From: B18-G4 sp003648575
GTDB taxonomy: Bacteria > Bacteroidota > Bacteroidia > Bacteroidales > B18-G4
NCBI GenBank assembly: GCA_029942245.1
Contig: JAOZTN010000002.1
Span: 1-64,000, forward strand
Reading direction: 5' to 3'
Length of the DNA: 64,000 nucleotides
Shown here: in pieces, positions 7,991-16,620 of the stretch
Numbering within the stretch: the stretch's first letter is position 1
Layout: each line of letters starts with the position of its first letter
Position numbers and translations under genes: made by a program
The notes under the pieces: model-generated
Seen by the model: the letters and a program-made list of their open reading frames with translations, nothing else
Databases searched by the model: none
Told to the model about the DNA's origin: nothing

Positions 7991-8059
7991 TCAGAGAGGC
8001 TATCATATGAGAAAACAAGCGTTAATCGTGTAGCCATTTAACCTTTTAACCATCTAGTT

Positions 8060-8626
8060 ATGTATAACATCATCATCTTCGGCCCTCCGGGCTCAGGAAA
8101 AGGCACACAGAGTATCAAACTTGCAGAAAAGTACGGTTTAACACATCTTTCCACCGGCGATATTCTCAGGGCAGAGATCAAGGCAAAATCTGAACTGGGC
8201 CTGAAGGTGCAGGCGGTGATCGAGAGAGGGGAACTTGTTTCCGATAACCTTCTCCTCGACCTGCTGCGTTCAGCTTTACTGAAACATCCCGGAACAGAAG
8301 GATTCCTTTTCGATGGTTTCCCAAGAACCACCCGGCAGGCTCATGATCTGGAAGAACTTCTCAGGGAAATAAACGGGGCTGTGGATGTGGTCCTGGCACT
8401 GGATGTAGATGATGATGAGCTCATGGGACGTTTGCTGAAACGTGCTCAGATAGAAGGCCGCAAGGATGATACGCAAGAGGTGATCTCAAACAGGTTAAAT
8501 GTGTATCATAGCCAGACCAAGCCTTTGATGAATCATTACGATGCTCAGGGCAAGATGGAAAGTGTTCATGGAGTAGGCTCGATCGATGAGATCTTCAACC
8601 GCCTCTGTGAAAAGATTACGAAATAG
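8060..8626 (+). CDS. adk: Adenylate kinase
   Basis: Interconverts ATP + AMP and 2 ADP in the cytoplasm. P-loop GPPGSGKGT at residues 8-16, AMP-binding segment LSTGDILRAEI, the LFDGFPRT motif (about 80-87) and the LID-proximal arginines RAQIEGRKDD. At 188 residues it is the short-LID form without a zinc-binding Cys4 cluster, usual in Bacteroidota. It is a lone plus-strand gene between divergent DUF4271 and a convergent acyl-CoA synthetase. Confidence 0.96.
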   Translation: MYNIIIFGPPGSGKGTQSIKLAEKYGLTHLSTGDILRAEIKAKSELGLKVQAVIERGELVSDNLLLDLLRSALLKHPGTEGFLFDGFPRTTRQAHDLEELLREINGAVDVVLALDVDDDELMGRLLKRAQIEGRKDDTQEVISNRLNVYHSQTKPLMNHYDAQGKMESVHGVGSIDEIFNRLCEKITK

Positions 8627-8627
8627 T

Positions 8628-8690
8628 ATAGAGTAATTAGTACTGAGTATTGAGTACAGCCTATTGTCTCAAGTCTCGAGTCTCAAGTCT
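8628..8690. repeat. Heptamer array ending 2 bases before the ACD stop
   Basis: Nine units in register: ATAGAGT, AATTAGT, ACTGAGT, ATTGAGT, ACAGCCT, ATTGTCT, CAAGTCT, CGAGTCT, CAAGTCT. The array occupies the whole interval between the adk stop and the stop codon of the convergent synthetase (8693-8695). Confidence 0.75.
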
Positions 8691-8692
8691 CA

Positions 8693-11380
8693 TTACTTCT
8701 TCAGCTGCTTAGAAACACTTACAGTGTTATCTTCATTGTAAGTCACCTCAAACCCAAGTTTCTTAAATACTGCTACCATGGCTTTGTTCTCCTTGGTGGT
8801 TTCGGCAAAGATGCGTTTCATCTTCCACTTCTTGGCAATGTCTTCACAGTATGTAGTGAGAATGGTGCCTAGCTCACGCTTTTGGAAAGCATCGGTAATG
8901 AGAATTGCATACTCTACTGTTGTCAGGTCAGGGTCAGAGATCAAGCGGCCAACGGCGATCAGTTTCTTTTCACCTTTCTCTTCTATCTCGGCTACAATGC
9001 CAATTTCCCTGGCATAATCAATGTAGCAGAACTGTGTTGCAACCTCATGTGAATCGAAATGGAAGTTATACCTGAAACGGGAGTAGATCGATTCCTTTGA
9101 GCAACTGCTCAGCAGGTCAAGCCACAGTGGCTCATCTTCAGGTTTGATGGGGCGGAGCACGATAGGTGTCCCGTCATTGAGCTTGGATTTCTTGATGAGC
9201 TTATCCGGATAGGGATGAAGCAGGAGGTGTGAATACTCAGGCAGCTTCTTGCCGATCACCTCCTTATCGAGAACAATGCGCGCATCCAGGGCAATTGCAT
9301 CATCAGATGTTACCAACAGTGGGTTGATATCAAGTTCTGCGATCTCCGGGTAATCTGCCGCCAGGTATGACATCCTGATCAGTATCTCGATAAGTTTGTC
9401 GATGGCTTTAGGAGAGCTTCCCCTGTAGCCCCTGAGCAATGGATAGATCTTCAGGTTCTTTATCATCCTGAGAGCCAGTGTTTCGTTGAGTGGTGGAAAC
9501 CCAAGTGATTTATCCATGAATAACTCGGCAGAAGTACCGCCCATACCTACCATGATGGATGTTCCGAAGACGGGATCCTTCTTAATGCCCAGTATGAGTT
9601 CTACAGCATCCTTGGCATTGAACATAGGTTGAACAGTAACGCCTTCTATATTGGCTTCAGGCATCTTTTTCTTGATGTTTCCAGTCATGTTTTTATATGT
9701 CATCCACACCGTGTTTTCATCCTTGATGTTCAGCGCTACTCCGCCCATATCAGATTTGTGGGTAATATCGGGTGAATGTATCTTGATCACAACCGGATAG
9801 CCGATCTTATTAGCAATGTCGGCTGCTTGCAAAGCAGAACGGGCAATCTGTGGCCTGGTTGTATTGATGCCATAGGCATCGATGAGTGATTTCGACACTT
9901 CCTCTGAAAGGATGGTTCCCTTATCGAAGTGCTCAGCCGAAAATTCTTTCCTTACCTTCTTGCGGTCCATCTCAAACGAAACAGGAATATCCCGTGGTGT
10001 TTCAAAAAGGACTTCAAGATTATTGGCATAATGGGCCAGGGTCATGAATGCCCTGATCGCATCCTCGGGTGTCTGGTAAACAGCAATTCCCTTGTTCAGG
10101 AAGATCCGCTTTCCTTCCTGCATGGTTTGTCCTCCCATCCATGCAGCCAGAATAGGCTTTGAATGATGCTCAGATATCTTAGTAATGGCTTCGGCTGTTT
10201 TAGTAGGATCAGTCATCGCTTGCGGGGTGAGGATTACCAGTACAGCATCCACCTTTTCATCTTGCAGCACGATCTCAGTGGCTTGAGCAAATCGTTCAGG
10301 GGGTGCATCCCCGATCACGTCGACAGGGTTGCCATGTGACCAGAACGGGGGTAAAACCTCATTTAGTTTTTCCATGGTCTCATCAGAGAGTAAGGTCAAT
10401 CCTCCTCCCTTGGAAATAAGCATATCGGTAGCCATTACGCCCGGTCCCCCGGCATTGGTTACAATGGCCAGCTTGGAGCCCTTGGGAATATTCCTTCTGG
10501 AGATGAGATCAGTGAAGTTGAAGATATCACCGATGTCGTAAACCCTGGCAATACCGGCACGTTCGAATACGGCATCATAAATATTGTCTTCCGAAGCCAT
10601 GGCTCCGGTATGTGAGGCAGCAGCGGCAGCAGATTCCGGATAACGGCCGGCTTTATAAACGATGATGGGTTTTTTCCGGGCAAAAGCACGGGCTGCAGTC
10701 ATAAATTCGCGTGCAAAAGTGATGCTCTCTACATATAGCACAATGGATTTGGTGTTCGGATCCTGTCCGAAATAATCAATCAGGTCCCCAAAACCGATAT
10801 CCATGGTATTTCCAATGGATACGAAGTATGAGAAACCAATATTTTGTTCGATGGCCCAGTCCAGGGCAGAGGTACAAAGGGCTCCTGATTGTGAGATGAA
10901 GGCCACATTCCCTTTCGTGGGCATGGCATTTGCAAAGCTGACATTCATCTTGAAACCAGGTACGATGATCCCAAGACAGTTGGGTCCGATCACCCGCATG
11001 CCATCGTATTTCGCCACTTCAGCTTTAACCTCTTCTTCCAGCTTACGTCCTTTTTCACCTGATTCTTTAAATCCGGCCGACATGATTATAATGCCGAGTA
11101 CACCCGCCTCACCACATTCTTTTATGAGCTGAGGAACACGATGACCCGAAGTAGCAATCACTGCCAGGTCGGGAGTATTGGGCACGCTTTTAATGTCAGG
11201 GTAGCATGAGATCCCCATCACAGCTTCATACTTTGGGTTAATGGGGTATACCACACCCTGATATCCACCGCCAACGATGTTTTTAAGGGCGATTCCGGCT
11301 ACAGAATCCGGGTTGTTTGATACTCCGATAAGGGCAATCCTTTTCGGTTTAAAGATCTTATCGAGTGTTCTGATAGACAT
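8693..11380 (-). CDS. ADP-forming acyl-CoA (acetate-CoA) ligase fused to GNAT acetyltransferase
   Basis: An 895-residue multidomain protein: CoA-binding Rossmann domain (about 5-130), succinyl-CoA-ligase-like domain (about 150-290), ATP-grasp domain (about 490-700) and a C-terminal GNAT acetyltransferase (about 735-890). It retains a His in AASHTGAMAS (near residue 258), the position phosphorylated in active ADP-forming synthetases. Pat/YfiQ-type protein acetyltransferases share this fusion but, as I recall, have lost that His, so this protein may both make or use acyl-CoA and acetylate proteins. It sits two genes downstream of acs, whose product is the classical target of such GNATs. Acetate is the probable substrate, but other short acids are possible. 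Confidence 0.88.
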   Translation of the reverse strand: MSIRTLDKIFKPKRIALIGVSNNPDSVAGIALKNIVGGGYQGVVYPINPKYEAVMGISCYPDIKSVPNTPDLAVIATSGHRVPQLIKECGEAGVLGIIIMSAGFKESGEKGRKLEEEVKAEVAKYDGMRVIGPNCLGIIVPGFKMNVSFANAMPTKGNVAFISQSGALCTSALDWAIEQNIGFSYFVSIGNTMDIGFGDLIDYFGQDPNTKSIVLYVESITFAREFMTAARAFARKKPIIVYKAGRYPESAAAAASHTGAMASEDNIYDAVFERAGIARVYDIGDIFNFTDLISRRNIPKGSKLAIVTNAGGPGVMATDMLISKGGGLTLLSDETMEKLNEVLPPFWSHGNPVDVIGDAPPERFAQATEIVLQDEKVDAVLVILTPQAMTDPTKTAEAITKISEHHSKPILAAWMGGQTMQEGKRIFLNKGIAVYQTPEDAIRAFMTLAHYANNLEVLFETPRDIPVSFEMDRKKVRKEFSAEHFDKGTILSEEVSKSLIDAYGINTTRPQIARSALQAADIANKIGYPVVIKIHSPDITHKSDMGGVALNIKDENTVWMTYKNMTGNIKKKMPEANIEGVTVQPMFNAKDAVELILGIKKDPVFGTSIMVGMGGTSAELFMDKSLGFPPLNETLALRMIKNLKIYPLLRGYRGSSPKAIDKLIEILIRMSYLAADYPEIAELDINPLLVTSDDAIALDARIVLDKEVIGKKLPEYSHLLLHPYPDKLIKKSKLNDGTPIVLRPIKPEDEPLWLDLLSSCSKESIYSRFRYNFHFDSHEVATQFCYIDYAREIGIVAEIEEKGEKKLIAVGRLISDPDLTTVEYAILITDAFQKRELGTILTTYCEDIAKKWKMKRIFAETTKENKAMVAVFKKLGFEVTYNEDNTVSVSKQLKK

Positions 11381-11433
11381 GGCCAGTGAGATTTATAGAT
11401 TATTGTCTTTTTTGCACCTTGCTAAAAAGTGCT

Positions 11434-11441
11434 GCAAAGGT
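11434..11441 (-). promoter_or_regulatory. Candidate -7 box for the ACD-GNAT gene
   Basis: TACCTTTG on the minus strand fits TAnnTTTG, about 53 bases before the ATG and downstream of the MFS terminator, so this gene can have its own promoter. A -33 box is not evident. Confidence 0.35.
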
Positions 11442-11489
11442 AGGAACAATAATGTATATTGTGAATGAATTAACATAAAATTAAAGCAA

Positions 11490-11520
11490 TAAAAAAACCC
11501 GCTCATTTTCATGAGCGGGT
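11490..11520 (-). terminator. Rho-independent terminator of the MFS gene
   Basis: A perfect 10-base stem (ACCCGCTCAT/ATGAGCGGGT) with a 4-base loop, followed on the minus strand by seven T. It lies 20 bases after the stop of the MFS transporter. Confidence 0.93.
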
Positions 11521-11539
11521 TGAAGTTAGTAAGTCTATT

Positions 11540-12799
11540 CTATTCAGCTTTCTTGGGTGTTTTAAGAAGAATAGTAAGGACCGTTCCAATGAGCACAGCT
11601 ACACCGGTTATGGTGAAAGCGAGTCCGAAATTGCCAAGGTCACCCAGACGGCCACCCAGCATGGGTCCTAAAATTCCACCCACTCCATATGAGAGAAATA
11701 TAAATGGATAGTTTTGCCCCACGTTCTTTGTACCAAAAGTATCAGCAGTGATAGTGGGGAATAGAGCAAAGTTACCACCGAAGTTAAAACCGATCAGTGT
11801 TGCTCCAATATAAAGCAGGATCTCATTCCCTGCCATGAAGGTGAAGAGAATTACAATGATACCCTGAGTAGCAGTCATGATGATGATCGATGTTTTTCTT
11901 CCGATCTTATCACTCATCATGCCCCAGAGGATACGTCCTAATCCATTTGCAAGGCTGAAGAATACAGCCATGGCTGTTCCGGCAACCGCACTGGCTGATA
12001 CCGGATCCATCCCTGCATTCTGTAAAGCTTCAATGGGGTATAATTTCATTAGCCCAATCGACATGAGCCCGGCACCTGCACTGAATACGAAAGTGAGGAA
12101 GATCATGTAAAACTGAGGGGTTCTCAGCATCTGGCCGCTGGTGAAGTTAACGATACCTTTAGCAGATGCACCTGTTGCACTTGCATCGGGTGGATTATAT
12201 CCCTTGGGCTTCCATCCTTCGGGAGGAAAAACCATCCACATCCCACCAATGATGACCATGGCTGCAAATGCGATCCCATAAATAGTGAATGTGCTGGAAA
12301 GTCCAACATTTTCCATCAGGTGGCCCCATGAACCGGCCAGTTTGACCCATCCCATGGCACCAAAGCCGAATCCGGCGACTGCCAGTCCAGTGATCATACC
12401 TTTTTTGTCGGGGAACCATCGCATACCAACAGCGATTGGAACTACATAAGCAAAACCGATACCGGCACCTCCGATGAGTCCGATCAGGATGACCAGTGCC
12501 CAGAAATCTGTGCCACCAAGTAGTCCTGCAAGGGCATATCCAAGGCCAAGCACTATACCGCCCAGAAAAGCAAGGTTTCTTGGTCCCCAGGCAGTTAGCC
12601 TTTTACCGGCAATTACCATAAAGAGCGCAAATGCTGCGAGGCCAACTGAGAAAACAACCTGTGTTTCCATCTTCGACCATCCTGCTTCTATGAGGTCAGG
12701 TGTAAATACCGACCAGGCATAGATGGCACCAAGGGCAAGCTGGATCAGAATAGCTCCGACAACAACCAGCCAGCGATTCATAACTTTTTTATTTTCCAT
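11540..12799 (-). CDS. OFA-family MFS carboxylate transporter
   Basis: A 419-residue major facilitator with 12 predicted transmembrane helices. The opening (NRWLVVVGAILIQLALGAIY followed by AWSVF) is characteristic of the oxalate/formate antiporter (OFA) family, which also holds lactate and other monocarboxylate carriers. The loop after TM8 contains GRILWGMMSDKIGRK, the MFS motif A. It sits in the inner membrane and, from its neighbours acs and the ADP-forming synthetase, could import acetate or another monocarboxylate; the substrate is inferred from context. Only about 15 bases separate its ATG from the terminator behind acs, so expression probably depends on read-through from acs. Confidence 0.88.
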   Translation of the reverse strand: MENKKVMNRWLVVVGAILIQLALGAIYAWSVFTPDLIEAGWSKMETQVVFSVGLAAFALFMVIAGKRLTAWGPRNLAFLGGIVLGLGYALAGLLGGTDFWALVILIGLIGGAGIGFAYVVPIAVGMRWFPDKKGMITGLAVAGFGFGAMGWVKLAGSWGHLMENVGLSSTFTIYGIAFAAMVIIGGMWMVFPPEGWKPKGYNPPDASATGASAKGIVNFTSGQMLRTPQFYMIFLTFVFSAGAGLMSIGLMKLYPIEALQNAGMDPVSASAVAGTAMAVFFSLANGLGRILWGMMSDKIGRKTSIIIMTATQGIIVILFTFMAGNEILLYIGATLIGFNFGGNFALFPTITADTFGTKNVGQNYPFIFLSYGVGGILGPMLGGRLGDLGNFGLAFTITGVAVLIGTVLTILLKTPKKAE

Positions 12800-12813
12800 G
12801 TTATTTGGTTTTT

Positions 12814-12855
12814 AAAAAGGCACTCCGGAAACACCAGGGAATCCGGAATGCCTTT
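12814..12855 (-). terminator. Terminator/attenuator between acs and the MFS gene
   Basis: A long stem, AAAGGCATTCCGGA paired with TCCGGAGTGCCTTT across a loop of about 12 bases, followed by T residues on the minus strand. It starts 16 bases after the acs stop and ends 15 bases before the MFS start, leaving no room for a separate promoter. Confidence 0.85.
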
Positions 12856-12870
12856 CATATGAATGAAGAT

Positions 12871-14784
12871 TTATCGTTTTACTTCAACTTTTGCTCCTGA
12901 GATGATATCTTCAACCACGCCCGGATCGAGCAGGGTGGAAGTATCTCCGAGGTTAGAGGCATCGCCTTCTCCAATTTTACGGAGAATTCTTCTCATGATC
13001 TTACCCGAACGGGTTTTTGGAAGTCCGCTCACGACCTGGATCTGGTCAGGTTTGGCAATAGGTCCGATAAATTTGGTAACAGTAGCCCTGATCTCTTTTT
13101 CGATGTTTTGTGCTTCATCATCTGAAAGCTCATCACAGATCACATAGGCGTAGATACCGGCTCCCTTGATATCGTGCGGGTAACCAACAACAGCTGATTC
13201 AACAACCTTTGGATGCTGGTTAATGGCATCCTCAACTTCTGCAGTACCGATTCTGTGGCCCGATACGTTGATAACATCATCAACACGGCCCATGATCCTG
13301 TAATATCCTTCCTCGTCACGTTTGGCACCATCGCCTGTGAAATAAAGGTTCTTGTAAGCTGAGAAATAGGTCGTACGGCAACGATCGTGATCACCATAGA
13401 GTGACCTGAGCATTCCCGGCCATGGGAATTTGATGCAAAGGTTCCCTTCAACACCATTGCCTTTCAGCTCATTTCCTTCCTGGTCAACAATGATAGGTTG
13501 AACACCTGGAAGTGGTAATGTAGCAAATGATGGTTTGGTTGGGGTGATCCCAGCCAGCGGAGTGATCATGATACCACCGGTTTCAGTCTGCCACCAGGTA
13601 TCAACGATGGGGCAATTGCCTTTACCAATAACATCGTGGTACCAGCGCCATGCCTCATCATTGATAGGCTCACCAACAGTACCCAGTGTTTTCAGAGTGC
13701 TGAGGTCGTGCTTGGTTGCAAATTCATTACCCTGCGCGATCAGTGCACGGATAGCTGTAGGAGCAGTATAGAACTGGTTCACTTTGTGTTTATCAACCAC
13801 ATCCCAGAACCTGCCTGCATCCGGCCATGTAGGTACGCCTTCGAACATCACGGATACAGCTCCTGTAAGCAGCGGCCCGTAAACGATGTATGAATGACCT
13901 GTAACCCAGCCAATATCGGCAGTACACCAATAGATGTCGCCTTCGCTGTACTGGAATACATTTTTGAAGGTGTATTCAGCATAGATCATGTAACCGGCAG
14001 TAGTATGGAGTACACCTTTAGGTTTTCCTGTTGAACCTGATGTGTAAAGAATGAAGAGGGTATCTTCAGAATCCATTTCTTCAGCTTCGCATACAGTATC
14101 CATACCATCAATAGCATCATGCCACCAGACATCGCGGCCGTCAACCCACTTAATGTCTTCTCCGGTACGTTTATAAACGATCACGTTATCAACACATGGG
14201 CATGATTCGCATGCTTCATCAACGATGCTTTTCAGTGGAATGCTTTTGGTTCCGCGGTATCCACCGTCAGAAGTCACAACTACATTACAGAGAGAGTCAT
14301 TGATACGGTCGGCAAGGGCGTTGGCTGAGAAGCCTGCAAAAACGATGGAGTGAATGGCCCCGATCCTGGCACATGCAAGCATGGCAACAGGAAGTTCAAG
14401 GATCATCGGAAGGTAAAGGGCAACCCTGTCACCTTTTTTCACACCTTTTGCTTTTAAAGCATTGGCAAACTGGCATACCTTTTCATAAAGTTCACCATAA
14501 GTAATGGAAATTGAGGCTTCTTTAGGATCATTGGCTTCCCATAGCAGCGCTGTTTGATCCTTACGGTGAGGAAGGTTCCTCTCGAAAATGTTCTCGGTAA
14601 TATTTAGTTTACCGTTCACAAACCAGTTTACATTTGGTTCTGTAAAGTTCCAATCAAGAACTTTGTCCCATTTTTTTCTCCAGATATAATCTTCAGCAAT
14701 ATCTCCCCAGAATTTTTCAGGGTTGTCAACGCTTTCCCCGTATTTCTGAAAATACTCCATCAGACTGGTGATCTTGTTTTTCAT
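12871..14784 (-). CDS. acs: Acetyl-CoA synthetase, AMP-forming
   Basis: A 637-residue ANL-superfamily ligase making acetyl-CoA from acetate, ATP and CoA in two steps through acetyl-AMP. ACAS N-terminal domain (about 5-60); ATP-binding loop YTSGSTGKPKG near residue 255; acetate-pocket Trp in DTWWQTETGG near 398; hinge region GRVDDVINVSGHR; and the C-terminal SGKIMRR, whose Lys (about 598) is catalytic for adenylation and is the site inactivated by acetylation in other bacteria. The last point is notable because a GNAT-bearing protein is encoded two genes downstream. The start ATG at 14784 is preceded by a long heptamer array and the porin gene. A strong terminator follows the stop. Confidence 0.96.
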   Translation of the reverse strand: MKNKITSLMEYFQKYGESVDNPEKFWGDIAEDYIWRKKWDKVLDWNFTEPNVNWFVNGKLNITENIFERNLPHRKDQTALLWEANDPKEASISITYGELYEKVCQFANALKAKGVKKGDRVALYLPMILELPVAMLACARIGAIHSIVFAGFSANALADRINDSLCNVVVTSDGGYRGTKSIPLKSIVDEACESCPCVDNVIVYKRTGEDIKWVDGRDVWWHDAIDGMDTVCEAEEMDSEDTLFILYTSGSTGKPKGVLHTTAGYMIYAEYTFKNVFQYSEGDIYWCTADIGWVTGHSYIVYGPLLTGAVSVMFEGVPTWPDAGRFWDVVDKHKVNQFYTAPTAIRALIAQGNEFATKHDLSTLKTLGTVGEPINDEAWRWYHDVIGKGNCPIVDTWWQTETGGIMITPLAGITPTKPSFATLPLPGVQPIIVDQEGNELKGNGVEGNLCIKFPWPGMLRSLYGDHDRCRTTYFSAYKNLYFTGDGAKRDEEGYYRIMGRVDDVINVSGHRIGTAEVEDAINQHPKVVESAVVGYPHDIKGAGIYAYVICDELSDDEAQNIEKEIRATVTKFIGPIAKPDQIQVVSGLPKTRSGKIMRRILRKIGEGDASNLGDTSTLLDPGVVEDIISGAKVEVKR

Positions 14785-14826
14785 AGTGGTTATAAATTTT
14801 GATTGTGATTAATGGATTTATATTTC

Positions 14827-14966
14827 TTGTTACTAGTTGCTCGTTACTGGTTGCTGGTTACTGGTTATTGGTTACTGGTTACTGGTTACTGGTTTCTTGT
14901 TTCGAGTCTCAAGTTTTGGGTTTATTTCTGACTTCTGACTTCTGACTTCTGATATCTGATATCTGA
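14827..14966. repeat. Twenty-unit phased heptamer array between acs and porin genes
   Basis: 140 bases divide cleanly into 20 units of 7 without any slip. They run TTGTTAC, TAGTTGC, TCGTTAC, TGGTTGC, then several TGGTTAC, TGGTTTC, TTGTTTC, GAGTCTC, AAGTTTT, GGGTTTA, TTTCTGA, CTTCTGA x3, TATCTGA x2. Four different unit families follow one another in one register. The array lies upstream of acs and ends 12 bases from the stop codon of the porin gene. Confidence 0.85.
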
Positions 14967-14978
14967 TTTCCTTGTCGC

Positions 14979-16244
14979 TTAAAAGAAGAAATATACGCCA
15001 AGTAAGAAGCGTACATTTCCAATTTCTTTAGAATCTGTAACCATTCCTTTTGAGTCGATATTTAAGATCCCGTTCGCATCTTTAGTTGCATATGCAGCTA
15101 CAGTATATTCTATTTCAGGAGCGATTCTGAATTTCCCTGAATTATATACAAAGCGAGGGGATATCCTGTACAGGTATGCGATATCAGCACCACGCTGGTA
15201 TGTTGGTCCTGAAATGTCTTTATCTGCTCCCAGGTTTTTAGAATAACCTGCCAGCAGCCCTACCTGCCATTTCTTACCATTGCTGTGAATATCGAGCCAA
15301 CCGGAAGCAGTTGTAATTGGTGTATAATTCCTGTAATCCTTCATCGGGTCACTCAAACTTTCAACAGCATAACCACCGATCATCAGCCAGTTGAATGGAT
15401 CCTGTGCATATACCCCCTGGATTTTGAAGGTGACCTTGGGGAATTTCATTTTCAGGAAGATCATTTCAGAAATAGAAGTAATCGTTTCTGAGGTTTTGTA
15501 ATTGCTGTCAGTTTCCAGGCGAGGTGTCAGCATTTTGAAGTTCACGCTGGCTCCAATGGCAAATTCTTTGTTTTCTTCCGTATTTATATTCCTGTATTCA
15601 AAGCGAAGGTTTAATGTCGGAACAGCGCTGTTGCGGAGGTATTGACGACCGGGGCCTTGAGGACCTGTACTTGTAAAATCAAGTTGAGACAGAGCAGTGA
15701 AGATCAAATTGAATTTTCCCAGGTTCTGGGTTACTCTTATCTGAGGGTTCCTGGTAAAAGGAATAAAGGGTGCGCCGGTATTAAATGAAACGACTCCCGG
15801 GAAGCAATAGGTTACAAAATTCGGATGCCAGTATTGTCCGACAAGCAAGGCTGTTTTTTTCCATTGCAGCTTAACAAATGCATGGCGCAACCTAAAACCG
15901 TTGATGTCACCATTGGTATGGCCGAAAAAAGCCCCTTCTATCACCCCGGAGGTTTTGGCACCAAGTGCATCCGGTCCGGTGATGGTACCACGAAGCCGGG
16001 TCTGGATGGAAAGCATATTGAAACTTGCTTTGGCGTTGATGTCATTTCCTTCCACATCCAGTTTTTCATTGGCAGGGTAGAGGAGGAAGTGGCCCTCACG
16101 GGCTGCCACTGTTTGCCGTGAATCCCAGAAGATGTCAGTTTTGACAAATCCTGAGAATTTGATTCCAAAATTTGGCGAATCCTGTGCGATTGTGCTTGCT
16201 GCCAGGATGACTGAGAATACGAATAAAAACAGGCCTTTTTTCAT
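14979..16244 (-). CDS. Outer-membrane beta-barrel porin, DcaP-like
   Basis: A 421-residue protein with signal peptide (MKKGLFLFVFSVILAASTIA) and a beta-barrel pattern of alternating residues ending in aromatic Phe (LLGVYFFF). The segments FSGFVKTDIFWDSRQ, SRLRG-like RLRGTITGPDA and LLVGQYWHP are typical of DcaP-type trimeric porins, which pass small carboxylic acids and other anions across the outer membrane. In other bacteria DcaP is linked to dicarboxylate uptake; here the next genes are acs and a carboxylate carrier, so a role in acetate or related acid uptake is inferred. The family call is from memory of motifs and is less certain than the barrel assignment. Confidence 0.72.
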   Translation of the reverse strand: MKKGLFLFVFSVILAASTIAQDSPNFGIKFSGFVKTDIFWDSRQTVAAREGHFLLYPANEKLDVEGNDINAKASFNMLSIQTRLRGTITGPDALGAKTSGVIEGAFFGHTNGDINGFRLRHAFVKLQWKKTALLVGQYWHPNFVTYCFPGVVSFNTGAPFIPFTRNPQIRVTQNLGKFNLIFTALSQLDFTSTGPQGPGRQYLRNSAVPTLNLRFEYRNINTEENKEFAIGASVNFKMLTPRLETDSNYKTSETITSISEMIFLKMKFPKVTFKIQGVYAQDPFNWLMIGGYAVESLSDPMKDYRNYTPITTASGWLDIHSNGKKWQVGLLAGYSKNLGADKDISGPTYQRGADIAYLYRISPRFVYNSGKFRIAPEIEYTVAAYATKDANGILNIDSKGMVTDSKEIGNVRFLLGVYFFF

Positions 16245-16302
16245 ATTGGTTTGTGGGTTTTGATTCTTTGTTAAATAATTAACAACTAAATTCTTAGGCC
16301 AA

Positions 16303-16310
16303 CAAAATTA
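16303..16310 (-). promoter_or_regulatory. Candidate -7 box for the porin gene
   Basis: TAATTTTG on the minus strand matches TAnnTTTG, about 58 bases before the ATG. At an 18-base spacing upstream lies TTTC, a one-mismatch version of the -33 TTTG. Confidence 0.45.
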
Positions 16311-16565
16311 GTATAATTTTCCTCATATGAAAATCAAGTATCTGACATATGTAGTAAGGTCTAAGTAGCTTTTAATCAGGGAGTAATAGGTGTTTTCTCG
16401 TGGCCATGAAATGGGCTGCATGTCGTAAATATCAGATAGGCAGATAGTTAGCCCATTATTTCGGCTTAGAAAAATTCCATGTCAGCCTGATAATTTAGAG
16501 GCATTTTAAATTATTTGCAGGAGGGTAAAGATGCTCGGAATCCCTTGTCGTATTTGCTTTTTGTA

Positions 16566-16598
16566 CAAAAAAAGGCAGCCCGGAAAAGCGGACTGCCT
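16566..16598 (-). terminator. Rho-independent terminator of yebC
   Basis: The stem GGCAGTCCG/CGGGCTGCC (minus strand, one mismatch) is followed by seven T, about 23 bases after the yebC stop. Confidence 0.88.
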
Positions 16599-16620
16599 GC
16601 TAATATTTTTTGATTCTAAA

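Larger units (their letters stand above)
16245..16620. other. Intergenic region between porin and yebC
   Basis: It holds the porin promoter candidate on the left and the yebC terminator on the right. The 200 bases between them show no open frame, RNA fold or repeat that I can support. Confidence 0.5.

Noticed and set aside
14827..14966. Heptamer array as a CRISPR array
   Set aside because: Units are 7 bases in direct contact, with no 24-40-base repeats, no spacers and no cas genes.
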